A DNA stretch of 64,000 nt, from positions 1,451,501 to 1,515,500 of the forward strand of contig NZ_CP020028.1 of the NCBI RefSeq assembly GCF_002240415.1, given 5' to 3'. The DNA is from Paenibacillus kribbensis. Its GTDB lineage: Bacteria > Bacillota > Bacilli > Paenibacillales > Paenibacillaceae. Of the stretch, positions 9,559 through 19,155 are shown piece by piece; the stretch's first letter is position 1, and the number at the start of each line of letters is the position of its first letter. The position numbers and the translations under genes are program-made. The notes under the pieces were generated by a model. The model worked only from the letters and a program-made list of their open reading frames with translations, had not been told where the DNA came from and did not search any database.

Positions 9559-9600
9559 ATGCAACAAAATGATGTATTGCTTATTTTATGATAATGGCAG

Positions 9601-9645
9601 GAAACCCATTTCCGTGTTCAAAAGCGGATTGGGTTTTCTTTTTTA
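9601..9645 (+). terminator. Terminator after the chemoreceptor gene
   Basis: GAAACCCA (9601-9608) pairs with TGGGTTTTC (9630-9638) with one bulge, with TCCG/CGGA inside, then a T-rich tract. Confidence 0.75.
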
Positions 9646-9688
9646 GCTACAGGACATACTACTGGAAAAAGATGAAAGAAGGATGCGT

Positions 9689-11491
9689 GTGCCGAGGCGT
9701 GGCAACAGCTTCATGCGAAAACGTCGAATTGCATATATGGCCCTGGGGATGACGGTGCTGCTGCTAATTTTACTATTCCGACTGGCTTGGATTCAGGGGA
9801 CGGCGGGGATACATATGTCTGCTTACGGGGGACGTTCGCTGAAGGAAATGTCTGTGCGTCAGCGTCAGGAGGGAATTGCTATTGACTCTGGGCGTGGACA
9901 GCTCACGGATCGATATGGACAGCCATTGACGGGTGGTGTCGTATGGGTACCGGTGCTTTTTCCCGACGTTGACGGCAAAGCGGCTCTACATGGCGAAGAG
10001 CTCGCCAGGCTGCTGCGGACGAACAAGAAGCTGCTGCTGACACAGTGGAAAGGTCTGCAATCACCGCTAATATGGCGGGATGGGCGCGGAGAGCCCGTAC
10101 AAATTAAGCCGAATGAAGCGAGCAAGCTGCTGAAGCTAGCCCCTTCACTCATCGAGTTTGTTCCGTATGCGAAACGCTACACGGATCTCCCCACTGGCAG
10201 GCAATGGCTTGGCTTTTTGTATGAGCGTGGCGACCGAGTGGGTGAACTACCGATCGGCGCAGCCGGGCTGGAAAGAACGCTGGAGCCGTTGCTGAGTGGC
10301 GTGGGTAAAACATTCGTCTCCCGGTTTGTGGATGCGCAGCGTCGTCCGCTGACTCATGTATCGCTGCGGGTCAGTGCTCCAGCCAATGCTCACTATCCGC
10401 TACAGGTGCAGACCACCATTGATCTTTCCTTACAGGAGCAGCTTGAAAAGCTGACGGAAGCCAATCACCTGGCAGAAGGTGCAGTGGTTGTACTTGATGC
10501 CGGTAATGCAGATGTGCTGGCGATGGTGTCTCGTCCTTTTTATAATCCCGTTCGTGTCAATCCGCAGCAGACAACAGACTGGTCGAATCGCGCGCTCAAG
10601 GCGGTAACCCCCGGTTCCATTTTTAAACTGGTTACGGCTGCGGCTGCACTTGAATCAGGTGTTGTTCAACCGAAGGAGCAGTTCCATTGTCATGGAACCT
10701 ATGGCAAGTACGGTTTGACTTGCTGGAAAAAAGAAGGACACGGCACCCTGAACCTGGAAGAGGGGCTTGCCGTATCCTGTAATATCGTGTTCGCTCATCT
10801 TGGCGAACGGCTTAAGCCTGAGCAAATTCAGGCTACGGCCTCTGCGCTGGGGTTGATCCGAACCGTGGGCTGGCAGGAGCGAAATCTTGCAGGGCTGCCG
10901 CAATTCAGACCGCTGGATCACGAGGAAAAGGGAGCCGTATTCGGCTCCCATACGAATGCGGCGGATCGGGGCGTACGTGTACAGACAGCGATCGGTCAGC
11001 GCGACGTGCTGGTCACGCCCCTCCAAGCCGCCAATCTCATCGTCACCTTGCTGCACGACGGCCAGGTTCATGCTCCACGCCTTGTGAATCGCATCAGCTA
11101 CGCAGATGGAGGCACCATGCTAGAGCTACCTGCTCATGCTTCACCAGCACCCCAGGGAAGCCACCCGATTCATGCCTCCACGGCCCGCACGCTTCGCGAG
11201 GCGATGGAGAAAGTCGTGGTCCACGGTACAGGCGTATCCTTGCGTGATAAATCATGGCATCTGGCTGGAAAATCGGGTACAGCCCAAGCCTTAAAGGACG
11301 GCCGTCCCGTAAATCACCAATGGTTTATCGGTTATGGTCCGGTAGAGCGACCTCGTTATGCTGTTGCCGTCCTGGTGCAAAATGCTCCAACGCACTCTGC
11401 CAATCGAGCTACTGCACTGTTCGGACAGGTGATGGATCTGCTGGCTCAATTCTCTTCAGCTCCACGAGCAGTCTCACGGTTCTCCTCCTGA
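9689..11491 (+). CDS. pbpI: Class B penicillin-binding protein, PbpI (YrrR)-like
   Basis: About 600-residue membrane-anchored transpeptidase that cross-links peptidoglycan outside the membrane. A short basic N-terminus precedes one TM (MALGMTVLLLILLFRLAW). A dimerisation domain and the transpeptidase domain follow, with SIFK (the SxxK active-site Ser is about residue 310), SCN (SxN) and KSGTA (KTG-type). The assignment to PbpI/YrrR rests on size, low complexity of the N-domain and synteny: in B. subtilis yrrR closes the yrrN-yrrO gene neighbourhood. GTG 9689 has AAAGAAGGA 5 bp upstream; ATG 9683 and ATG 9713 are alternatives. Its last 46 bp overlap, tail to tail, the permease gene on the other strand. 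Confidence 0.85.
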   Translation: MPRRGNSFMRKRRIAYMALGMTVLLLILLFRLAWIQGTAGIHMSAYGGRSLKEMSVRQRQEGIAIDSGRGQLTDRYGQPLTGGVVWVPVLFPDVDGKAALHGEELARLLRTNKKLLLTQWKGLQSPLIWRDGRGEPVQIKPNEASKLLKLAPSLIEFVPYAKRYTDLPTGRQWLGFLYERGDRVGELPIGAAGLERTLEPLLSGVGKTFVSRFVDAQRRPLTHVSLRVSAPANAHYPLQVQTTIDLSLQEQLEKLTEANHLAEGAVVVLDAGNADVLAMVSRPFYNPVRVNPQQTTDWSNRALKAVTPGSIFKLVTAAAALESGVVQPKEQFHCHGTYGKYGLTCWKKEGHGTLNLEEGLAVSCNIVFAHLGERLKPEQIQATASALGLIRTVGWQERNLAGLPQFRPLDHEEKGAVFGSHTNAADRGVRVQTAIGQRDVLVTPLQAANLIVTLLHDGQVHAPRLVNRISYADGGTMLELPAHASPAPQGSHPIHASTARTLREAMEKVVVHGTGVSLRDKSWHLAGKSGTAQALKDGRPVNHQWFIGYGPVERPRYAVAVLVQNAPTHSANRATALFGQVMDLLAQFSSAPRAVSRFSS

Positions 11492-12600
11492 ATTTTGACA
11501 ATAAACGGGAGCTCATCAAATTCTTCTGTCGGAAACCGAATCCATTGTTGCAGATAGCCTTGCTGCCACAATTCCTTGAGTAAAATAATCAGAATCGGAG
11601 ACAAAATCAATCCGGCCAATCCGAAAATGGATAACGATATAATGGCAAAGGAAAGCATCAGATAGGCAGATGAGACACCGATAGAATTTCCAGTGATTTT
11701 AGGCTCTGCCAGTTGGCGGACGATCACCGCGACAGCCATGACAATAAGCAGCCCGATAGCCAAGCCGGTATTCCCTGTAATGAACAAATACACTGCCCAC
11801 GGAATAAAAATAACAGGCACACCCAGCAAGGGGAGAATATCAAACAACGCCGCCACAAGTGCCAATGACAGGGCATTATCCACTTGCAAAATGAGTAAAC
11901 CTATAAATACAAGGATAAAGGTAATCCCTACCAGTAAGGCTTGAGCCTTCAGAAAGGCGGAGATCGCTTTAAGCACGTGGTTTTTTAGAAAAAGGTAAGC
12001 CGTTTTTAGTGTCTTGGGAGTTTTACTACGGGCAATTCCCTTCCAGAGATTAATTTCCATACTTAAAAAGAACGCTAAAATGATTGCAACGGCAAAATTG
12101 CCCATAAAAACAGTGAAGGAGCTGAGAAATTGTATGAAAAAGGATAATCCGAGCTGTGCCCATTTGGTAGCAATCGTGGTCGCAGTCGCAAAATATTCAT
12201 TCACACGTTCGGTAACACCTGAAGGTAAAGCAGCAATTTTATCTTGAGAAAGATGAAGAAATCGCGTGAATTCCGTTTGGATAATCTGGGTATAATGTGG
12301 GAGGTTTTGCGCGACTTTCGTAAATTGCGTAACCAGAATCAAACCCAATCCGAAAAAAATAGCGAGTAAAAGGATGATGAACAGCAACACGGAGAGCGCG
12401 GAGGCGAAGGGCTTCTTCATCCCTTTGCGATGGAAATAACGGGCTGCAGGTTCAATGCACCAGAACACGACGAACGATAGGAATACTGGTGCCGCCAGCT
12501 GATACAGTTTGCTGGATACAAACATAATTAAATACACAGTTAATACAATCAGACCGATATCAAAAACGGTACGCCAATATTTTTTGTACAATGGAAGCAT
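11446..12600 (-). CDS. AI-2E family transporter (UPF0118 permease)
   Basis: 384-residue polytopic membrane protein of the AI-2E exporter/PerM family, related to B. subtilis YrrI, YtvI and YdbI. About seven to eight hydrophobic segments are visible, including the N-terminal IGLIVLTVYLIMFVSSKLYQL and the conserved PLLGVPVIFIPWAVYLFITGN region. Family members export autoinducer-2 or act as Na+/H+ antiporters; the substrate here is unknown. The Shine-Dalgarno AAAGGAG lies 13 bp before the ATG, rather far. The 3' end overlaps pbpI by 46 bp with no visible terminator in either direction. Confidence 0.88.
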   Translation of the reverse strand: MLPLYKKYWRTVFDIGLIVLTVYLIMFVSSKLYQLAAPVFLSFVVFWCIEPAARYFHRKGMKKPFASALSVLLFIILLLAIFFGLGLILVTQFTKVAQNLPHYTQIIQTEFTRFLHLSQDKIAALPSGVTERVNEYFATATTIATKWAQLGLSFFIQFLSSFTVFMGNFAVAIILAFFLSMEINLWKGIARSKTPKTLKTAYLFLKNHVLKAISAFLKAQALLVGITFILVFIGLLILQVDNALSLALVAALFDILPLLGVPVIFIPWAVYLFITGNTGLAIGLLIVMAVAVIVRQLAEPKITGNSIGVSSAYLMLSFAIISLSIFGLAGLILSPILIILLKELWQQGYLQQWIRFPTEEFDELPFIVKIQEENRETARGAEEN

Positions 12601-12776
12601 ATGTATACAACGACTCCTTTAAGATTTTTATTTATTGTACACTAAAATTGGACTTCAATGCTGATCATGCAATAGCAAAATGTCCGCATGCTTACGCTTT
12701 ATGATAATATATAAGTAAGTGAATTTTCCTCAGGAATCCAGCTTGCGAGTACAGAATAGAAAAGTGGGGATAAAAC

Positions 12777-14174
12777 GTGCAGACTTTGCTGTTATGGATG
12801 TTTTACATTTCAACTTTTTATGCTTTTATTCCGGCGCTAGTCAGTCGTATTTTTGGGTTCAGAGTGTTTCGACGTGGCAAAAGCGAGCAGGAATTTGCGC
12901 TCACCTTTGATGATGGTCCTGATCCGGTGTATACACCGCAGTTGCTGGATTTATTGAAGCGTTTTGATGCCAAGGCTACTTTTTTTGTCGTTGGCATCAA
13001 TGCGGAAAAGCATCCCGAGCTTCTAAAACGCATGCATGATGAAGGTCATTTGATCGGGATTCATAATTATGTGCACAAATCGAATTGGCTGATGCGGCCA
13101 GTTACTGTCAGAAGGCAGATTGCCCAAACAGAAGAAGTCATTCGCCGGGTAACCGGAAAGGGAACGACCTTCTACCGTCCGCCATGGGGAATTGTGAACT
13201 TCTTTGATATTTCTAAAACAAATGGTCGTCGAATTGTATTATGGTCCTCCATGTTCGGGGATTGGAAGGCGAGCATTGGAGCAAAACAGTTGGCGGAGCG
13301 GATGCTCAAAAAGCTGAGGGGTGGCGAGGTGATGCTGCTCCATGACTGTGGCACGACATTGGGAGCAGACGAAGAGGCCCCTCAGAATATGCTAATCGCG
13401 CTGGAGAAGCTTCTGATGGTCGCCCAAGAACGGCAATTGCGCAGCGTACGGGTGGATACATTGTTTGGTCAGCCTGTCCTTATTTCAGCTGCCAGTGAGA
13501 TGGCCGGTACGGGGTGGTTTAAAAAAACGCTGGTATTTGGATGGCTGCTCTACGAGCGCCTATTCCACACTTTATTCCGGCTTCGTCCCGTAAGCAAGGA
13601 GGATACGATTTTTTATTATCGTCGTCGTACCTATCGTGGACCGAATGTAAACATGGAGAACGGTAGGTGGCTAAAAAAGGGAGACCCGATCGTCGAGCTT
13701 CATTTTGATAATAAAATGTTGTTTCATTTAGGCTCGACAGCAAAGTCTATGGTGCATTTGGCTATTCAATTGATCCGAATCGTGAAGCGGCAGCTTCCTG
13801 ATCTTGCCCATCAGCTTGTACATGATTCTGGAATGAATGGTGTAAAGGCTGTCTATGCAGTAAGTATGATTAACCGCGGACCAGAGAAGCTGGGATTTCA
13901 AATTCAAGAGCTGCCCAAAGGACTGTTCAAGGGAGCGTCGACCATATATTTAAAGCTGTTATTTAGTGTCATCCATCCTTCGGGCCTCGAGCAGTTGAAC
14001 GAAAAAAAAGAAGTGATGGTCCCAAAACTGATCGTGATGCCAATTGATACTTTGTTTGCCCGTTTCCACCAAAGGGAGGCATATCAGGCAGATTCGGCCC
14101 TTGGTCAAACCAATCAACTGGGAGCTGCGCATGTGCTCCACGGTGAAGTGAATGATGAGGTTAGCTCCATTTAA
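12777..14174 (+). CDS. Polysaccharide deacetylase with YkoP-like C-terminal domain
   Basis: 465-residue protein. An N-terminal membrane segment (LLLWMFYISTFYAFIPAL) precedes a NodB-type carbohydrate esterase 4 domain at about residues 38-240. Visible motifs are TFDDGPDP (catalytic Asp and metal Asp), HNYVHKS (the two metal His), RPPWG and MLLHDCG. About 220 further residues, starting near SKEDTIFYYRRRTYRGP, resemble the extra domain of B. subtilis YkoP-type proteins. Likely acts on a cell-wall or surface polysaccharide; the substrate is unknown. GTG 12777 has GGGGA 6 bp upstream. It stands alone and shares a bidirectional terminator with ilvD. Confidence 0.88.
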   Translation: MQTLLLWMFYISTFYAFIPALVSRIFGFRVFRRGKSEQEFALTFDDGPDPVYTPQLLDLLKRFDAKATFFVVGINAEKHPELLKRMHDEGHLIGIHNYVHKSNWLMRPVTVRRQIAQTEEVIRRVTGKGTTFYRPPWGIVNFFDISKTNGRRIVLWSSMFGDWKASIGAKQLAERMLKKLRGGEVMLLHDCGTTLGADEEAPQNMLIALEKLLMVAQERQLRSVRVDTLFGQPVLISAASEMAGTGWFKKTLVFGWLLYERLFHTLFRLRPVSKEDTIFYYRRRTYRGPNVNMENGRWLKKGDPIVELHFDNKMLFHLGSTAKSMVHLAIQLIRIVKRQLPDLAHQLVHDSGMNGVKAVYAVSMINRGPEKLGFQIQELPKGLFKGASTIYLKLLFSVIHPSGLEQLNEKKEVMVPKLIVMPIDTLFARFHQREAYQADSALGQTNQLGAAHVLHGEVNDEVSSI

Positions 14175-14232
14175 ATAGCAATTAGAGCCTCACAAGCAGC
14201 GAACACAGGATCAAAGCGGTTAACCTAATATG

Positions 14233-14276
14233 AAAAAGCCTCTCACCCCCTGTTATCAGGGAGCGGGAGGCTTTTT
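14233..14276. terminator. Bidirectional terminator between the deacetylase gene and ilvD
   Basis: Arms AAAAAGCCTC... (14233 on) and ...GAGGCTTTTT (to 14275) pair over about 20 bp with three mismatches around a TTAT loop. A-run and T-run flanks allow it to work for both convergent genes. Confidence 0.85.
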
Positions 14277-14307
14277 AGCTGTTCATAAAGCATATCTTAG
14301 TCACGCA

Positions 14308-15996
14308 TTAGATTTTCATAATTCCGCCGTTGCTTGCGTTCGTTACCAGCTTGGAATAACGTGCCAGGTAACCAGTCTTCACCTTCGGCTCAAAACCTTT
14401 CCAGTTGGCGCGGCGACGTTCAAATTCTTCGTCCGAAATCTGCAGCTCGATCTTACGGTTGTTCAGATCCAGCTCAATAATATCGCCGTCTTCAACAAAA
14501 GCGATAGGACCGCCCTCAGCGGCTTCAGGAGAAATGTGGCCAATGGAGATACCACGAGATGCACCAGAGAAGCGTCCGTCTGTAATCAGACCCACCTTGG
14601 CACCAAGCCCCATGCCCACGATTTGCGAGGTTGGAGCCAGCATTTCAGGCATACCCGGTCCGCCCTTAGGACCTTCATAACGGATAACAACAACGTGTCC
14701 TTCCTTGATTTTCCCGTTGGCGATGCCAGCCAGTGCATCTTCCTGTGAATCAAAGCAGATGGCAGGACCTTTGTGATACCCCTTAACAGAAGGATCAACT
14801 GCACCGACTTTAATAATGGAGCCCTGTGGTGCCAGATTGCCGAATAGTACAGCCAGTCCGCCGCGTTCGGAATAAGGGTTGTCCAGCTTGTGGATGACAT
14901 TTGTGTCGAGAATTTCCTGTCCTTCTACGTTTTCACGAATAGTTTTTCCGGTTACCGTAATACAGTCGCCATGCAGTGCGCCTGGTTTCTTCAACAGTTC
15001 ATTCAGCACTGCGCTTACGCCGCCTGCATTGTGAACATCCTCAATGTGATAGTCGGAAGCAGGTGCCAATTTGGACAAATGAGGTACGCGGTTGGCGACT
15101 TCATTAATACGTTCAATAGGGTAATCCACTTCAGCTTCATGAGCCAATGCCAAAGTATGCAATACCGTATTGGTGGAACCGCCCATTGCCATGTCCAACG
15201 CAAATGCATTATCAATGGCTTCTTTAGTTACGATATCACGTGGCTTAAGATCCAGCTTGATCAATTCCATCAATTGGTGTGCAGATTGTTTGACGAATTC
15301 TTTACGCTCTTCTGCCACTGCGAGAATGGTACCGTTACCTGGCATAGCCAGACCCAGCGCTTCAGCGAGACAGTTCATGGAATTGGCTGTGAACATTCCT
15401 GAGCAGGAGCCACAGGTTGGACAGCCGTATTGTTCCAATTCAAGCAAGCTTTGGTCGTCAATCTTACCCGCCTGGAATGCACCTACACCCTCGAAGACAG
15501 AGGTCAGGGAGATAGAGCGTCCATTTTTGTCCTTACCAGCTTTCATAGGGCCGCCGCTGACGAAAATAGTCGGAATGTTAACACGCAATGCACCCATCAT
15601 CATGCCGGGGGTAATTTTATCACAGTTAGGAATACACACCATGCCGTCAAACCAGTGAGCGGAAACGACGGTTTCCAGAGAGTCGGCGATAATTTCGCGG
15701 CTTGGCAGAGAATAACGCATACCAATATGTCCCATGGCAATGCCGTCATCTACACCGATGGTGTTAAATTCGAAAGGTACACCGCCTGCGTCACGAATGG
15801 CCTGTTTGACAATTTTGCCGAATTCCTGCAAATGAACGTGACCCGGTACAATGTCAATATACGAGTTGCATACCGCAATAAACGGTTTGTCAAAATCTTC
15901 TTCCTTAACGCCCGCTGCGCGCAGCAAGCTGCGGTGAGGAGCGCGGTCAAAGCCTTTTTTAATCATATCGGAACGCATTTTCGTCTTTGCTGTCAT
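14308..15996 (-). CDS. ilvD: Dihydroxy-acid dehydratase
   Basis: Cytosolic Fe-S dehydratase of 562 residues, the normal length, converting 2,3-dihydroxy-isovalerate (or -methylvalerate) to the 2-keto acid in valine, isoleucine and pantothenate synthesis. Cluster-binding Cys positions are seen in CNSYID and [18 protein letters not shown], and the C-terminal [14 protein letters not shown] signature is present. The start ATG has a G-rich Shine-Dalgarno (GGGGGGAAA). It is not next to other ilv or leu genes here, and no T-box is evident in the 190 bp upstream. Confidence 0.97.
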   Translation of the reverse strand: MTAKTKMRSDMIKKGFDRAPHRSLLRAAGVKEEDFDKPFIAVCNSYIDIVPGHVHLQEFGKIVKQAIRDAGGVPFEFNTIGVDDGIAMGHIGMRYSLPSREIIADSLETVVSAHWFDGMVCIPNCDKITPGMMMGALRVNIPTIFVSGGPMKAGKDKNGRSISLTSVFEGVGAFQAGKIDDQSLLELEQYGCPTCGSCSGMFTANSMNCLAEALGLAMPGNGTILAVAEERKEFVKQSAHQLMELIKLDLKPRDIVTKEAIDNAFALDMAMGGSTNTVLHTLALAHEAEVDYPIERINEVANRVPHLSKLAPASDYHIEDVHNAGGVSAVLNELLKKPGALHGDCITVTGKTIRENVEGQEILDTNVIHKLDNPYSERGGLAVLFGNLAPQGSIIKVGAVDPSVKGYHKGPAICFDSQEDALAGIANGKIKEGHVVVIRYEGPKGGPGMPEMLAPTSQIVGMGLGAKVGLITDGRFSGASRGISIGHISPEAAEGGPIAFVEDGDIIELDLNNRKIELQISDEEFERRRANWKGFEPKVKTGYLARYSKLVTNASNGGIMKI

Positions 15997-16142
15997 GATG
16001 CTGGTTTCCCCCCAAAGTATAAAAATGATATGGCGCTGAATAGACGCCGTTAAGAGCGCAGATGTTTTCTAAAGAGTCTATCATAGATGTGAGCATTTTT
16101 CTACATATATGAGGATTTCGAGAAATGACAAAAAGTGAATGT

Positions 16143-16182
16143 GAAAAAGCCCACACCGCTATAAAACGGGTGAGCTCCAGCT
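16143..16182 (-). terminator. Probable terminator of the acyltransferase gene
   Basis: On the minus strand AGCTCACCCG pairs with CGGTGTGGGCT (one bulge and a GU pair) and is followed by T residues. It lies just downstream of the acyltransferase stop and upstream of ilvD. Confidence 0.6.
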
Positions 16183-16190
16183 AAATAAAA

Positions 16191-17225
16191 TTATGCAGAT
16201 CGTCTAAAAGGATAAGGAGTTGGTTTAAGCATCCAATCTACTTGTGGCTCAACCAGAGGCCGTGTTGCCATCCGAACCCAGGGCATAGTCAACAAGCAGC
16301 ACAGACCTGCTGCACACACTACGATTAAAATAATCTCCACCGGTGTATCTATATATTCGTAGACTCCCTTCGCAACAACGGTACGGACGATCAGGCCATG
16401 GAGCAAGAAGACGTATAATGTCCGCCGACCCATCTCGGTGATACGTCCTGTGATTGCTGGAACTAAGCCTAAAAACGCCATGGAGGCTATGAATTGAACG
16501 CCATACATGCCGATACGGTAAATCCCTGCGTACCATTCGGTATGGCCCAGCTCACCATAAGTCATGCTGCCATACAGCCAGCCTGCAGGGATGCCGAAAT
16601 ACGACGTTCCCGCCAACACCATGAGCAGAAGGGACAAAGCACCAGCGATGATTCGAACTGGAGCTGTAAAGAAGCGGTGAACGTCCGCATAATTCAAATG
16701 ATATCCTGCTATAAAGTAAGGTAAATAAACAAAGGTTCTGCATACGCTTAGCCATATGCCCTCCACAGGGAGATATCCAACAAGGATGCCCAGTAGCACG
16801 GATATGCCCAATTGCAAGACGGGCGGCACTCCCCGCAAAGCGAGCATCAACAGTCTCCAACAGATATGGCTGGCAAGGAACCAGAGCAGCAGGTAAGGTG
16901 CGAAAAAAGAATGATGGATACGTGGAACGTGAAAGAGTGCAACATCCAATACAGAATAGAGCGATTGGAAAATAAGATATTGCATACCAATCTGTAGAAG
17001 AACTTTACGGCCTGCTGGTCCCGTCAGGGAGGACTTGGCAAAATAGCCTGTAACGAGCACAAACAACGGCATATGGAACATAAATATCCAGCTGAACCAT
17101 TGCTGGGCGATATGAAATGAATTAGCTAGCGGCTCCAGAGCGTTCCCCGCAAATACACATATGATCAACATAAATCGCAAATTGAGAAAGAAGCTTTCCC
17201 CCTGTACATCATGGCTTGTCGTCAT
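16191..17225 (-). CDS. Acyltransferase family membrane protein (acyltransferase 3 / fucose 4-O-acetylase-like)
   Basis: 344-residue polytopic membrane protein with about ten hydrophobic segments. It shows the acyltransferase-3 hallmarks MPLFVLVTGYFAK near residue 55 and the late TLYVFLLHG segment. Relatives (YfiQ, fucose 4-O-acetylase, OpgC group) move acyl groups onto sugars or other extracytoplasmic acceptors. The acceptor here cannot be named. ATG 17225 has GGAGGG 6 bp upstream. It is monocistronic, divergent from the hydrolase operon across a 326-bp gap. Confidence 0.8.
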   Translation of the reverse strand: MTTSHDVQGESFFLNLRFMLIICVFAGNALEPLANSFHIAQQWFSWIFMFHMPLFVLVTGYFAKSSLTGPAGRKVLLQIGMQYLIFQSLYSVLDVALFHVPRIHHSFFAPYLLLWFLASHICWRLLMLALRGVPPVLQLGISVLLGILVGYLPVEGIWLSVCRTFVYLPYFIAGYHLNYADVHRFFTAPVRIIAGALSLLLMVLAGTSYFGIPAGWLYGSMTYGELGHTEWYAGIYRIGMYGVQFIASMAFLGLVPAITGRITEMGRRTLYVFLLHGLIVRTVVAKGVYEYIDTPVEIILIVVCAAGLCCLLTMPWVRMATRPLVEPQVDWMLKPTPYPFRRSA

Positions 17226-17314
17226 GTGTTTCCCTCCGAGCGGCAGTCAGCCGTGTCAACTATTTAAAAAATAATTCTTTACAAGGAACAAGGTACGACA
17301 CTCTGGACTCTATC

Positions 17315-17334
17315 ATTGTGATTTAATTCACAAT
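17315..17334. promoter_or_regulatory. Fnr/CRP-type operator
   Basis: ATTGTGATTTAATTCACAAT contains exactly TGTGA-N6-TCACA, the classic CRP/FNR-family half sites. It lies in the 326-bp divergent gap (17226-17551). A TATTAT at 17355-17360 would place its centre at about -42, the usual activator position, for transcription towards the alpha/beta hydrolase. The protein that binds it is not encoded in this window. Confidence 0.6.
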
Positions 17335-17354
17335 AGTAAGCGCTATCATGTCCT

Positions 17355-17360
17355 TATTAT
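17355..17360 (+). promoter_or_regulatory. Candidate activator-dependent -10 element for the hydrolase operon
   Basis: TATTAT lies 17 bp after a poor -35 (AATAGT, 17332-17337) that overlaps the right half of the Fnr/CRP-type box. A weak -35 overlapped by an activator site is what a class II activated promoter looks like. The leader would be about 185 nt. Confidence 0.4.
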
Positions 17361-17551
17361 GTGGCGAAAGCTTGAACAGCGGATAAAGATAGGCCAATAC
17401 TAGGAAATATTTGCTGATTTGACCCTGAATGTACAACGGTGTTACCCTAACATGGCTATAGTTACACTGGTGAATACTTGCTACACATTGCATATTCAAA
17501 GTTATTCAAAAGCTGAAACACGAGGCAGGCAAGGTGAAAGGAACATTTAAA

Positions 17552-18361
17552 ATGAGAAGAAGTACAAGAAGATCATACCATTCATATGGGACACGTGGTC
17601 CCCGGAAAATATGGAAAATCCTCCTTGGCATCCTGATTATCATTGTGCTGATCGCAGGCTGGGGAGCATGGAAGGTGTTCACACCTTATCAGCCTGATGA
17701 GAAGGCTGTAGCTGCATTAGCAGAAGCCGATGATGCTGTAAGGGTAAATGAACAAGAGCATTGGGTTGGTTTTGAGCCCGCCAAAAGAAGCGGTGCCGGA
17801 GTCATTTTGTACCCGGGAGCGCTGGTGAAGCCCGAAAGTTACGCGCCATTGGCACGCCGTCTGGCGGAAAAGGGCCATCATGTGATCATTGCAAAAATGC
17901 CGTTGAATTTGCCGCTGGCTTCCCCCGATTTAGCGGGTGAAGTGCTTAAGGCTTATCCGAAAGAAGCATTTGTCATTGGAGGCCATTCGTTGGGTGGTGT
18001 GATGGCGGCCCGCTATGCTGCTGCACACGCCGATCAAGTCAAGGGCGTATTTTTCCTCGCCTCCTACCCGGATAGCAAAGGCAATTTAAAGGATAAGAAT
18101 CTGCCGGTCATTTCTCTCCTGGGAAGTGATGACGGAGTTATCGATATGGATCAGGTTCAGAGTGGCAGAGCCTATTTGCCAGCCAATACGTTATATTTTA
18201 CAGTTGAGGGAGGCAATCATGCCCAGTTTGGCAGCTATGGAGCTCAAAAAGGTGATAAAGCGGCAACAATTAGTGCCATTGAGCAATGGAATCAGACGGT
18301 ATCGGCTTTACAGGACTGGATGAAAGAGAGTGTGGTGGACGGGGCTCCTAAAAACCAGTAA
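17552..18361 (+). CDS. Membrane-anchored alpha/beta hydrolase
   Basis: 269-residue protein. A basic N-terminus (MRRSTRRSYHSYGTRGPRK) is followed by a single TM (IWKILLGILIIIVLIAGWGAW), so the hydrolase domain is probably outside the membrane. The nucleophile elbow is GGHSLGG; candidate acid and base are Asp in LLGSDDGVIDM and His in EGGNHAQFG. Substrate unknown. The frame opens at GTG 17534, but AAAGGA (17537-17542) lies 9 bp before ATG 17552, which is preferred. It is the first gene of a unit with the HAD phosphatase (14 bp later) and a sirtuin, downstream of an Fnr/CRP-type box. Confidence 0.82.
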   Translation: MRRSTRRSYHSYGTRGPRKIWKILLGILIIIVLIAGWGAWKVFTPYQPDEKAVAALAEADDAVRVNEQEHWVGFEPAKRSGAGVILYPGALVKPESYAPLARRLAEKGHHVIIAKMPLNLPLASPDLAGEVLKAYPKEAFVIGGHSLGGVMAARYAAAHADQVKGVFFLASYPDSKGNLKDKNLPVISLLGSDDGVIDMDQVQSGRAYLPANTLYFTVEGGNHAQFGSYGAQKGDKAATISAIEQWNQTVSALQDWMKESVVDGAPKNQ

Positions 18362-18375
18362 AGGAGGCATACTGC

Positions 18376-19155
18376 ATGTCTGAGCTGATCGTACAGGGGG
18401 AGCGGTATTCGTGCCGTGGCATTTTGTTGGATAAGGATGGCACGCTGCTGGATTTTATTCAGTTGTGGGGCCCTTGGGCTCGTTCTATACTGGATATGAT
18501 GGAGCAGCACCTTGCCTTGTCAGGTACCGGTTTTACAGTGGCAAAAGATAGCGTTCTGGGCACGATTCATGACCGGGAGGGGCGCGTGATCGGCTATGAT
18601 CCTTCCGGTCCGCTGGCTATGGGAACGGTGGATGAAAGTACGGGCGTACTCGCTTGGCAGCTGTATGCTGCTGGCGTGCCGTGGAATGAGGCTGTGCGGC
18701 TTGTCCGTGATTTTAATAAAACAGCGATGGCTGATATTCGAAGACAGCGGGCAGCGAAGGTGTTTCCGGGGTTGCGGACGTTGCTGGAGCAAAGCCGCCG
18801 TGCCGGGGTGAAGCTGGCGGTTGTAACCTCTGACAGTACAGAGGCCGCACAGGAGCATTTGGAATGGATGGGGCTGACCTCCTATTTTGACGAGGTCATT
18901 GGACACGATAGGGTTACATACGGCAAGCCTGACCCGGAAATGGCTGAAAAAGCCTGCGCTTTACTGGGACTACCACCATCGGATGTAGTTGTCATCGGAG
19001 ACAGCAACGGGGATATGCAGATGGGCAAGCGTGCCGGAGTACGGCTGGCTATTGGATTTGCGCCGGAGCCCGAACGTTCGGCTCATTTGCTGGATGCGGA
19101 CATGGTTATCCGCGCATATGAAGAACTGGAGGTGCGTGAAACATGGACAAAGTAA
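18376..19155 (+). CDS. HAD-superfamily hydrolase (phosphoglycolate phosphatase-like)
   Basis: 259-residue HAD hydrolase with motif I DKDGTLLD near residue 21, motif II in VVTSDST, a conserved Lys in YGKPDPEM and motif IV in VVIGDSNGDMQMG. The insert between motif I and II forms a helical cap. Likely a small-molecule phosphatase; the specific substrate is not evident. AAAGGAGG precedes ATG 18376. The 3' end overlaps the sirtuin start by 13 bp, indicating translational coupling. Confidence 0.85.
   Translation: MSELIVQGERYSCRGILLDKDGTLLDFIQLWGPWARSILDMMEQHLALSGTGFTVAKDSVLGTIHDREGRVIGYDPSGPLAMGTVDESTGVLAWQLYAAGVPWNEAVRLVRDFNKTAMADIRRQRAAKVFPGLRTLLEQSRRAGVKLAVVTSDSTEAAQEHLEWMGLTSYFDEVIGHDRVTYGKPDPEMAEKACALLGLPPSDVVVIGDSNGDMQMGKRAGVRLAIGFAPEPERSAHLLDADMVIRAYEELEVRETWTK

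Noticed and set aside
15997..16190. T-box or attenuator upstream of ilvD
   Set aside because: No T-box sequence or antiterminator was recognisable; the only hairpin belongs to the acyltransferase terminator.
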